From Olsenella_L kribbiana (GTDB taxonomy: Bacteria; Actinomycetota; Coriobacteriia; Coriobacteriales; Atopobiaceae): a stretch of 64,000 nt of DNA. A model generated the notes under the pieces. The model searched no databases, was not told the DNA's origin, and saw nothing but the letters and a program-made list of their open reading frames with translations. Below are positions 35,899 through 43,346 of the stretch, one piece after another. The stretch covers positions 1 to 64,000 of the forward strand of contig NZ_JAZGJP010000004.1 of the NCBI RefSeq assembly GCF_036408795.1, written 5' to 3'. Every line of letters begins with the position of its first letter. Position 1 is the stretch's first letter. A program made the position numbers and the translations under genes.

Positions 35899-36582
35899 TT
35901 ACGCCAGAAAGACATCGAGCGCTTCCAGCCCCTTCTGCCAGCGCTCCAGCTCATGCTGCGTATGGGTACCAGGACCGATCTCGTACCTGACCGTGCACCT
36001 GTGCACCTCGAGCGCCAGCCCCGTCATCGCAAGCCCTTCCACGACATGGCGGAGCTGGGGCTGCGGTGCCTTTGCCTCGCGGGCACCGACAGAGAGAAAG
36101 GCAGAGCGCCCTGCAAAGTCCACATCCCGCACAAGCGCCAGATGCTCCATCGCCTCTGCCCAGCCGGGATACCAGAGCGAACCCGAAAGCGAAGCGCAGG
36201 CATCCCAGAAGGGTTCGTGCAGGAAGGCGTAGAGCGCAAAGAGGCCGCCCAGCGAATAGCCAACAAGCGCACGCCGTGAGGGCTCCAGCCCCTTTTCAGC
36301 CTCGAATGCATGGCAGCAGCCGATCAGCTCGGCTGCAGTCTCGTCAGCCTTCCCCGCATAGTCCGGACGTCCCCGGAAGGGCGACTCGACTGTCCAGGGC
36401 GTCAGGTTCTCATCCCACGACGCCACCGGCACCTTCACGACCCGAGCCCCGATCCCCTCGCAGGCAGGCTCGATCGAGAACGGGAATTCGGGAGCATCGA
36501 CCGCATAGATAATGGGAGCCGATATGTCCTCTCCCCCATGCACAGCCGCCATCTCGCTCTGAGCGATAGCCATCTTTCCCAT
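35899..36582 (-). CDS. Alpha/beta-hydrolase esterase (COG2819/enterochelin-esterase-like)
   Basis: The product is 227 residues. The nucleophile elbow is RRALVGYSLGGLFALYAFL (Ser about 110). The region after it (CASLSGSLWYPGWAEAM) is typical of the putative esterase/YbbA-IroE group. The catalytic His is probably in GPGTHTQHELERW near the C-terminus. There is no signal peptide. Relatives hydrolyse siderophore esters or sugar esters. It stands alone on the minus strand. Confidence 0.82.
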   Translation of the reverse strand: MGKMAIAQSEMAAVHGGEDISAPIIYAVDAPEFPFSIEPACEGIGARVVKVPVASWDENLTPWTVESPFRGRPDYAGKADETAAELIGCCHAFEAEKGLEPSRRALVGYSLGGLFALYAFLHEPFWDACASLSGSLWYPGWAEAMEHLALVRDVDFAGRSAFLSVGAREAKAPQPQLRHVVEGLAMTGLALEVHRCTVRYEIGPGTHTQHELERWQKGLEALDVFLA

Positions 36583-36858
36583 GGATGTCCTCCTCCGCCA
36601 TCTGCTTCAGGCTTCAAGCGTATCATGGGCCCGAAGCAGCCGGACAGAGCTTCTTTCCTCTGCATCGAAAGCCGCCCCTGCCCAAGGCCGACAGAAAGCT
36701 TCTGATGAAGCGTCCCTGTCAAGAAAAGCTCTGTGTACAGAGAGTCCGCCAATGCCTGAGGTCCCAAATCTGCCATCAGCATCTTTCCAGCCTGCAGCGG
36801 TTGCCCGGTCGGGAAGGAGCTGCCCATAGCCCGCATCTTCGTCCAAACGGTTCATGGC

Positions 36859-37413
36859 ATGCCATGGGGTGCAGGCGCCGCTGCCACCTTCTCGGGCTTC
36901 CGGGATATGGGAGCTGAGATCGTGCCGCTCTCTGCAGACGAAGGCATCCCCGGAGGCACTCCCGAAGATATGACCGTAGACAGAGTCGAATGCGTACGGC
37001 GCCGTCTCCATGAGCTTGGCTGCACGGTTCCCTCGGCCAGCTATCCAGAATCCCTTCAGAGCCATCTCGGACGCAGGGTCTGGCGTTCCACCATCAATGC
37101 CGTATCCGGCCATCCTGAATCCTGGCCGGTCTTTGTGAAGCCAATCGAGGAGAAGCGCTTCGGCGGCAGGCTCGTGAAATCGGCCCATGGCCTGATTGGC
37201 TGTGGCACCTGCAGGGAGAATCCAGACACATTCTGCAGCGAGTCTGTGAGCTTTGTCGCCGAGTGGCGCTGCGTTGGCCTGCGTGGCCAGAATCTCGATG
37301 TGCGCCGCTGCCGCGGTCCCGGGGACCAGCTGCCCGATCCGGCTATTGTGCGCTTCTCCCTCTCGGCAGGCGCGAATTCCCTGTCAGCCACATGGAAGGA
37401 AGAGGCATCTTGA
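36859..37413 (+). pseudogene. ATP-grasp domain protein (DUF4343-like) remnant
   Basis: The plus-strand frame contains the ATP-grasp core WPVFVKPIEEKRFGGRLVKS and the later strand SFVAEWRCVGLRGQNLDVRR. It follows an N-terminal part with GFRDMGAEIVPLSADEGIP. In the family, the chain continues with an acidic metal-binding end (VEVNDG-type), which is absent here; the frame ends in unrelated residues at 37413. It is therefore C-terminally broken, probably by a frameshift or deletion. A minus-strand open frame over the same DNA (36607-37188) has no family match. Confidence 0.6.
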
Positions 37414-37421
37414 AGAGACCC

Positions 37422-38270
37422 TTAGAGCGTCCTCATCCAGTCGGCGGCAAGATCGGGCCAGCATTGCATGAGCGGCTGAGGCCTCTTCCCTTTCTGCACG
37501 GTATCGGCTGTCCCCAGCGACAGTCCATGCCCGCCATACGGGAAGATATGGAGCGTGAACGAGACGCCAGCATGCCTATACGCTTCAGCCAGAAGGAGGC
37601 TGTTCTCTACCGAAACCGATGTGTCCTCGAGCGTATGGAAGATGAAGGCAGGAGGCGTATCCTTTGTGATCCTGTTCTCGAGCGAGAGCTTCTGCTTCAG
37701 CTCTTCGTCGTCGCCGCAGAGGTTGTCGAAGGAACCTCTGTGCGCATATGCACCTGACGTAACGACGGGATAGCCGAGGACGAGGCCACAAGGACGCATC
37801 TCCTCTGCAGCGGCACCCACACGCCCAGAAAGCCAAGGCTCCTGCCACTTGCAGCCAAGATCCAGGGCCAGATGTGCTCCCGCAGAGAATCCCATAAGGA
37901 AGATATGGCCAGGGTCGATATGGAACGCCTCTGCATGGCGCTTGAGATAGGCAATCGCTCCTGCCACCTGGACGAGCGCCACAGGATAGCGCGCAGGCGC
38001 GCAGCTGTAGGCAATGACACAGGCAGCAAAGCCACGGGCAGCCATCTGGAGCGCTACCGGCTCTGCCTCACGTGCCGACACCCGCGCATAGGCACCGCCC
38101 GGAAGGATTGCGATACAGGGCCGTCTCACATCGGGATCGACCTTGTCGAGGACATCGGGGAAATAGGTCTCGATCCGTGCCGGCTCTCCCGCTTCGGGAA
38201 GTGCAATCTGGTCTGCATACGGCACCTTAAGCGCCACCTTGCCTTCTGCCGATATCGTCACATGGAGCAT
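37422..38270 (-). CDS. Alpha/beta-hydrolase acyl esterase (acetyl-xylan-esterase-like)
   Basis: The product is about 282 residues (MLHVTISAEG start; a Met six codons earlier is possible). The oxyanion region is CIAILPGGAYARVS, the nucleophile HIFLMGFSAGAHLALDLG, the acid FIFHTLEDTSVSVENS and the His PYGGHGLSLG. This matches the BD-FAE/xylan-esterase-type family that deacetylates or deacylates carbohydrates. There is no secretion signal, so the substrate is intracellular. It resembles the 48,966-50,015 esterase in layout but lacks its C-terminal tail. Confidence 0.87.
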   Translation of the reverse strand: MLHVTISAEGKVALKVPYADQIALPEAGEPARIETYFPDVLDKVDPDVRRPCIAILPGGAYARVSAREAEPVALQMAARGFAACVIAYSCAPARYPVALVQVAGAIAYLKRHAEAFHIDPGHIFLMGFSAGAHLALDLGCKWQEPWLSGRVGAAAEEMRPCGLVLGYPVVTSGAYAHRGSFDNLCGDDEELKQKLSLENRITKDTPPAFIFHTLEDTSVSVENSLLLAEAYRHAGVSFTLHIFPYGGHGLSLGTADTVQKGKRPQPLMQCWPDLAADWMRTL

Positions 38271-38288
38271 GTGATCTGCCTCCTGCAT

Positions 38289-38660
38289 CGCTGCCTGTGC
38301 ATGCCATACGTTCAGGCATTGTAAGCCACTGCTATTGCTGTCCTGTGATGTTCCTGGAAGCCTGACAAGAACAAAGCTGAAAGGAGCCGCCTTCGGACCG
38401 CAGCACGAGGCAGCGTCTTCGAATAGAAAGCCGTCCGGAAACCTTCAAGCCCCGCCTGCTTCATCGAGGCTGGGTGCGAAGGCTTAAGCAGAAGAGATGG
38501 CAGACACAGCCGCACCGGCAATGATGGGCCCATAGCCAAAGCATCCGGCAGCGCAGAACCAATCCCCTCGCTGCATCCATCCTGTATCCAGAAAAGGGCC
38601 GATGCTGGCCGAAAAGCATGGGCAGCAAGGCTGCTGTCCGAAAACAGACGCTCCCCCTAG
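38289..38660. other. 372-bp gap before the IS; no recognisable gene
   Basis: No family-like frame is seen. The last bases (CCTAGT, 38656-38661) match the six bases right of the IS (CCTAGA) in five of six positions, consistent with a target duplication. Confidence 0.4.
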
Positions 38661-38724
38661 TCACAAGAATTCGGATTTCTAGGTAGCGATTCGGTCCCAG
38701 AATGGCAATCCATACAATACGATC

Positions 38725-38760
38725 CATGGAAAAAGGCTGCTCAGGCAGCCTTTTTCCATG
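38725..38760 (+). terminator. Perfect 16-bp hairpin upstream of the transposase gene
   Basis: CATGGAAAAAGGCTGC and its exact complement are separated by the 4-nt loop TCAG. The right arm contains T5 but no T run follows it. Placed between the IS left end and the transposase start, it would block read-through transcription from flanking genes or mask translation on such transcripts. Confidence 0.6.
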
Positions 38761-38834
38761 CCTGGGCCATTGACGCAGGTCTCCCTGATGAGCTCGAATT
38801 CTAGGTATGTTCTAGGTCTGCATGAGGAGGGGCG

Positions 38835-40316
38835 ATGGCCGGGAGGTATGCGGTCCCCGCCGAGATCAGGGCCATGAAGCCGAAGGGCACGATGGTGAAG
38901 AGGATCCCGGGCGGATACTACGTCTACGAATACTCGACGGTGCGCGGCGAGGACGGGCGCCGCAGGACGAGGATGGGCAGCTGCATCGGCAAGATCGACC
39001 CCGCACGCGGCTTCGTCCCGAACTCCTCCGCCCTCAGGGCGCAGGAATGGCGGACCCTCGAGTTCGGCCAGTGGGCGGTGGCGGACGACCTCTCCCAGGG
39101 GACGCATGCCCTGCTCCGGGAGTTCTTCAATGCAGACGATGCGGACAGGATATACGTCGTGGCCCTGTGCCACTTCGTGGAGGGGCTCACCTACATGAAG
39201 GACGTGGAGGGGCTCTACGAGATGAGCGTGCTGTCGCTGCGCTATCCGGGGCTGCGGCTGGGAAGGGATGCGGTGTCGGCCCTCTACGACGACCTGGGAC
39301 GCAGGGATGGCCCCGTGATGGCCATGCAGAGGGCCCTCGCGGAGCGCTGCTCGGGCGTGGTGGCGGTCGACGGCCATGCCGTGGGCTCGTGCCCGCGCCT
39401 GAACGGCCTCGCATCGAGGGGCTGCAGGTTCCCGAAGCTCGGGGAGCCGCAGGCCAACCTGCTCACGGCGCTCGATGCCAGGACCGGCATGCCCATCTGC
39501 TCGAGGTTCTACGAGGGCAGGGCCACCGACCGGATCGCGGTGAGGGACCTGCTGCGCCAGGTCCCCTTCTCCGGGGCCATCTTCCTCGCGGACAGGGGCT
39601 TCAGCGGCACCGGGAGCGAGGCCCTATTCACGGAGCGGGGCAACGACTACGTGTTCCCGCTCGACAGCTCCGACCCCAGGTGCAGAGAGGCGGTGTCGGA
39701 CCTCTGCCTCCCCGGCCAGTTCTCCTGGCAGGGGGGGTCCAAGACGACGCTCGTGCAGTATGCCGAGCGCAGGCCGGACGGCAGGCGCGTCATCGTCTTC
39801 CGCGACCTCCTCGAGCAGCTCGAGACCCAGGCGAACTACCGCCGCCACCTGGACCGCGGCGACGGGGGATGCACCGAGGAGGGGCTCATGGAGATGTCGC
39901 CCTACATGGGCCTCTACGTGCTGCAGACGTCGCTTCCCGAGGAGGGGCACGGCGCGGCGTCCATCTTCTCCCTCTACAAGGAGCGCTGGACGGTGGAGAC
40001 CTACTTCGACTACTTCAAGAACGGGCAGGACGGCCATGCGCTCTGCCAGCAGAGCTACTGCCGGCAGCAGGGCCTCGCGTTCGTGATGCTCGTGTCCGGG
40101 CTGGTCGAATGCGGGGTGAGGAAGTCCATCGCCTCGTCCGGGCTCGGGATGTCCGTCACCGACGTCCTCATGGATGCAAGGGCGGCAAAGGCGGACCGGC
40201 TCGGAGATGCCTGGGTCATCAACAACTGCCTGAAGAAGCGGGAGGCGCGCTTCAGGAAGCTGGGCGTCGCGCTCGAGGCGGTGCCGGACCGGAAGGGGCA
40301 GCGGCCGGCTACCTAG
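38835..40316 (+). CDS. IS4/IS1634-family-like DDE transposase
   Basis: The product is 493 residues. The probable catalytic Asp residues are in VVAVDGHAVGS (about 175-185) and AIFLADRGFSGTGSE, and the Glu in the C-terminal IFSLYKERWTVETYFDYFKN (a Y-R/K-x-R-W-x-[IV]-E-x-x-F pattern typical of IS4-like enzymes). The ATG at 38835 follows GAGGAGGGGCG. The stop lies within the right inverted repeat. A longer overlapping frame (38822-40672) is a shadow. The reading frame is intact and GC-rich. Confidence 0.88.
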   Translation: MAGRYAVPAEIRAMKPKGTMVKRIPGGYYVYEYSTVRGEDGRRRTRMGSCIGKIDPARGFVPNSSALRAQEWRTLEFGQWAVADDLSQGTHALLREFFNADDADRIYVVALCHFVEGLTYMKDVEGLYEMSVLSLRYPGLRLGRDAVSALYDDLGRRDGPVMAMQRALAERCSGVVAVDGHAVGSCPRLNGLASRGCRFPKLGEPQANLLTALDARTGMPICSRFYEGRATDRIAVRDLLRQVPFSGAIFLADRGFSGTGSEALFTERGNDYVFPLDSSDPRCREAVSDLCLPGQFSWQGGSKTTLVQYAERRPDGRRVIVFRDLLEQLETQANYRRHLDRGDGGCTEEGLMEMSPYMGLYVLQTSLPEEGHGAASIFSLYKERWTVETYFDYFKNGQDGHALCQQSYCRQQGLAFVMLVSGLVECGVRKSIASSGLGMSVTDVLMDARAAKADRLGDAWVINNCLKKREARFRKLGVALEAVPDRKGQRPAT

Positions 40317-41170
40317 AAACCCGCATTATTGTGCCTAGAGTGGTCAGACTCCAGGCGGTTGATATACATCATGAGGTAGAGCATCTCCTCGCTCGTGAGA
40401 TGCCAGCCGTAGTTCGCGGCGAGGTACTCCCCCACCGCGCTCGCCATATCAAACGACGCGGGAAAATCCTTCGCCACCTGATTCAGCAGGGTGGCGTCCT
40501 CCTGCATGACGGCGGTGTTAGTCGCCAAGCGCTTGATGAGATAGCGCAGATGCGCCACAAAGCGCAGGTAGCCGTGGGCGGTGCGGTCAAGCTCGCCCAT
40601 GCGGCTCTCGATGAGCGCGATAATCTGGTCGATAATCTCGACGCTTTTCATCACACTCTGAAGATTGGTTGAGAAGGTGGCCCCGTCACCCTCGGCGTTG
40701 ACGATGTGGAGGGCGATGGCGCAGGCCTCGACCTCAGGCAGATCGTAGCCGCTGTGCTGCTTCATGATGACGAGGCCCTGCTTGCCGAGAGCGTACTCGC
40801 GGGGGTACACAAAGGGAATCTCACCCGCGAGCGGGTTCTCAATCACCACACCCCGAGCGTAGCGCTCAGCGGGAAACTGCAGGTGGTCGGCGAGAGTAAG
40901 GTAAAGGTTGGGATTGAGCGTGCAAGACAGTTCCTGCTCGGCCATGTGCACGATATCCATGACGGCGGCGATGGTCTCCGCGGAAAGCGAGCCGATGGTC
41001 TTGAGTAGGTCGCTGCCCACGTGATGGAACACCCGCTGGATCTTGGACTCATCGTCAAGCACGTAGGGCGTCTTGGGGAATCCCACACCCGTGGCAAAGA
41101 TCACCAGCTCGTTGCCCTGCTCATCTCGGGCGAGAGCAGCGTTGTGATTGATTGCCTTGGTAATGAGCAT
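40313..41170 (-). CDS. BglG/LicT-family antiterminator, orphan, 3' end replaced by IS
   Basis: The product is 285 residues from MLITKAINHNAALARDEQGN (start 41170, preceded by AGGGGAG). The CAT domain is followed by two PRDs with conserved His in LTLADHLQFPAERYARG, RFVAHLRYLIKRLA and YLMMYINRLESDHS. The last about six residues (HNNAGF) and the stop come from the IS right repeat. A LicT normally precedes a PTS beta-glucoside gene; none is here, so the target was probably lost in the rearrangement at this junction. The regulatory domains themselves look complete, and the protein may still act elsewhere. Confidence 0.88.
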   Translation of the reverse strand: MLITKAINHNAALARDEQGNELVIFATGVGFPKTPYVLDDESKIQRVFHHVGSDLLKTIGSLSAETIAAVMDIVHMAEQELSCTLNPNLYLTLADHLQFPAERYARGVVIENPLAGEIPFVYPREYALGKQGLVIMKQHSGYDLPEVEACAIALHIVNAEGDGATFSTNLQSVMKSVEIIDQIIALIESRMGELDRTAHGYLRFVAHLRYLIKRLATNTAVMQEDATLLNQVAKDFPASFDMASAVGEYLAANYGWHLTSEEMLYLMMYINRLESDHSRHNNAGF

Positions 41171-41364
41171 GAAAAAACTCCCCTGAGAACAGCTACGGCG
41201 ATACGGAAACCTCCCCCTGAGGCCCCGACCGCACGTGATGTCTCCCGAGGAGTGACACCGTGCAAACACGGGGTAACTATAGCGAAACCACCCATGTCGC
41301 CGCTGTCGGTAAACGCATTATTCCGCTACCGGTCACTTTTCGCCGGTGAGCGCGCCCGGCGTCC

Positions 41365-41880
41365 CTATAACGCATCCGCCGCAGCGTCCGGCGCCTCTCC
41401 TGCCACCGAGACGAGTGCTTGGTCGAGCTCAGATGCCAAAGACGCTCCCGCGCGATGCACGACGAGCACCGCCTGCGGGCAGAGAAACGGCACTTGGAAG
41501 GAAAGGTCCCGTTGCCGTGCGGCCTCATCGCCGGCGCGCATGTCCACCACCAGGTGGCTGCCGTAGAGTGCGTGCGCCCCCTCCTCCTCCACATGGGCGA
41601 GGGCGGGATAGTATGCGGGACCCCAGATCATCTCTGCCGCAAAAGCTGCCGCCCGAGCAACGTCGCGCGCACGTGCGCCATCCTCCGGCTCAATAAGCAC
41701 CTCAAACGCTGGGGCGCGCGCCTCCCGCGCTGCATCGCAGGAGAAGGAGAGGCACCATCTCGCGAACTCCTTGAGGGCATCGATGTCCTGACCGAGCACG
41801 GCCACACGGCACGTGCCCGAGGCGCCGAGCCGCTCTGGCAGCACGCGCCTCCCCTGATCGCTCTTCTCGACGGCATCCAC
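41365..41880 (-). CDS. Hypothetical protein, 171 residues
   Basis: I do not recognise this family. The frame has GC-rich codon use like the saccharolytic genes that follow. It reads MDAVEKSDQGRRVLPERLG, then a mixed alpha/beta pattern (VAVLGQDIDALKEFARWCL, VLIEPEDGARARDVARAAAF, HALYGSHLVVDMRAGDEAAR), and ends Ala/Asp-rich. No membrane segment or signal peptide is seen. It is upstream of the orphan licT on the same strand, separated by about 195 bp. An overlapping plus-strand frame (41419-41922) is less convincing. Confidence 0.45.
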   Translation of the reverse strand: MDAVEKSDQGRRVLPERLGASGTCRVAVLGQDIDALKEFARWCLSFSCDAAREARAPAFEVLIEPEDGARARDVARAAAFAAEMIWGPAYYPALAHVEEEGAHALYGSHLVVDMRAGDEAARQRDLSFQVPFLCPQAVLVVHRAGASLASELDQALVSVAGEAPDAAADAL

Positions 41881-42135
41881 GCTTTCCTCCGTCCGCCGCC
41901 CCTCGTCTCAACATGGCCCTAAGCATAGCGCGAACCCCGCGCCGATTCGCGCGCAAACCAGCCTCGCGAACCCATGTGACCAGAACACATGGAGGCGGAT
42001 GCCCGAACCGAGGGCGCGGCACGCACACACGGCCTACGCGCCCAAGCAGGTGATGGGTATCACATACAGCCTGTCCTCGACCTTGCGCGCGTATTCGGAG
42101 ACCCCCGTGAGTACCGCCTGCATGGGTTCCGGCCC

Positions 42136-42197
42136 ATTATGGTTTTTCCGGCAATGTCGTTATAGATTTTCCGGCTTTCTCGTTATAGATTTTCCGG
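42136..42197. repeat. Three tandem units of about 23 bp (CGTTATAGATTTTCCGG core)
   Basis: CGTTATAGATTTTCCGG occurs at 42158-42174 and 42181-42197, with a diverged unit (ATTATGGTTTTTCCGG) at 42136-42151. The period is 22-23 bp. Short tandem repeats of this kind occur at the ends of IS21-type elements, so this may be a leftover transposon end. No transposase remains beside it. Confidence 0.6.
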
Positions 42198-42264
42198 GCA
42201 CTCAGAAAGCGGAGAAGCCTCAGGCGGACGGCTATACAGAGCAAGCGGAGCGCTGACCGCCGTG

Positions 42265-42334
42265 TTCCCGTGTGCGAGAATGCCCCTTTCTACCTTTCTC
42301 AGAAGCCTGAAAGTGGCGTTCCCGCACACGGGAA
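42265..42334. repeat. Imperfect long palindrome, copy 1 of 2
   Basis: The outer 12 bp pair perfectly (TTCCCGTGTGCG with CGCACACGGGAA). A further 14 positions pair with a few bulges and wobbles (AATGCC/GGCGTT, CTTTC/GAAAG), leaving an 18-nt loop. A related palindrome with matching arm sequence (AAGTGGC and CACGGGAA) lies at 57,919-57,980. No T tail follows, so it is not a typical terminator. It may be a small mobile palindromic repeat. Confidence 0.65.
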
Positions 42335-42688
42335 TTCTAGGGGGCGTTGGTGTAGAACGGAAGCAGCCGGGGCCGGACGGAACGCCGGCGACGACCAGCG
42401 TCGGATGGTTGGAGAAGCGGCGCGCCCGGTTGCCCGAGCGCGCCGCCCCAAGGTTCTACGATGACGTGTTTCGAACCCGTCCCAAAACGTGACCAAAACG
42501 TGAAACGCTCGCTCCAGAGGTAAAATGCAGTCCACTCACCGAAACGGCGTGTAGCCTTAGCGGGTAAGGAAGCGATTGCCACGATGCGCGCAGAGCCGCC
42601 CCGCACCCGGCGCACCACGACCACAACCCCGCTCGCCGCCGTGAAGCGCTATGCTTGACATCTGTACCACCGTCCCGATCGGAATCCC

Positions 42689-43336
42689 ATGACGTACCGC
42701 CCCTACCAGTCCAAGCGAAACCGCGCGACCCAGCAAGCCATCGGCGATGCGCTGCTCGACCTTCTGCGCAACCGGCAATTCAGCGACGTCACCATCACTG
42801 AGCTCTGCGAGGCGGCTGGCGTCTCGCGCCCCACGTTCTACCGACATTTTGACGCCATGGAGGACGTGCTGGAATACTACGCGCAGCGCCTCTTCGACGA
42901 CTCGAACGCGCGAGTGCGGGGCATGGTTGGCCATGGCAACTCTGGCCGCGCCATCCTAGAGGCGTTCTTCGCGAGCTTCCTGCCCTATCGGGAGCTCTTC
43001 GAGGTGATACGCCGAAACGGGCTCTTCGGCCCGCTCATGGGACACTTGTGGATCCTCATGGGATACCCTATCTGGCAGGGGGACGCCGCCGATGCGCCAC
43101 AGGGCGATATCGACCTCATCGTCTACAACGGCGGCGGCGCCTTCTCCCTCGCCATCGCTTGGGCCGCGGGCGGCATGCAGCGCACCCCCGGCGAGATGGC
43201 CGATACCGTCATCCGCGCCTCCGAGTTGGCACGCGGCACCTTCGCCCCGGGATACCATGCGTTCAGCACCCTTGTGCAGAACGCCGTCGCAGACCGCGCC
43301 GGGGCGCCAGCGGCCTGCGGCCGCGAAGAAGCCTGA
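42689..43336 (+). CDS. TetR/AcrR-family transcriptional regulator
   Basis: The product is 215 residues. The N-terminal HTH is clear: TQQAIGDALLDLLRNRQFSD then TITELCEAAGVSRPTFYRHF. The C-terminal ligand domain (about 60-200) is helical and includes AILEAFFASFLPYRELFEVI. It is convergent with the GH43 gene and is the only regulator within the saccharolytic block apart from the orphan LicT, so it is a candidate regulator of the cluster. The start at 42689 lies after a short gap downstream of the repeat region. Confidence 0.88.
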   Translation: MTYRPYQSKRNRATQQAIGDALLDLLRNRQFSDVTITELCEAAGVSRPTFYRHFDAMEDVLEYYAQRLFDDSNARVRGMVGHGNSGRAILEAFFASFLPYRELFEVIRRNGLFGPLMGHLWILMGYPIWQGDAADAPQGDIDLIVYNGGGAFSLAIAWAAGGMQRTPGEMADTVIRASELARGTFAPGYHAFSTLVQNAVADRAGAPAACGREEA

Positions 43337-43346
43337 AGCTGACGCG

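Larger units (their letters stand above)
38662..40333 (+). mobile_element. Complete IS element (IS4/IS1634-like), about 1.67 kb
   Basis: The terminal inverted repeats are 26 bp: left 38662-38687 (CACAAGAATTCGG... CTAGGTAGC) and right 40308-40333, whose complement reads CACAATAATGCGG... CTAGGTAGC. About 23 of 26 bases match. Flanks are CCTAGT on the left and CCTAGA on the right, a likely 5-6-bp target duplication. Inside are one intact transposase gene and an upstream perfect hairpin. The right repeat provides the last codons and stop of the licT-like gene that meets it on the minus strand. The element looks intact and could still move. Confidence 0.88.

Noticed and set aside
36607..37188. 193-residue minus-strand protein
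   Set aside because: No recognisable family; it overlaps the plus-strand ATP-grasp remnant, which has a clear core motif.
38822..40672. 616-residue Arg/Gly-rich frame over the transposase
   Set aside because: It is the +1 shadow of the GC-rich transposase gene and then runs antisense to licT.
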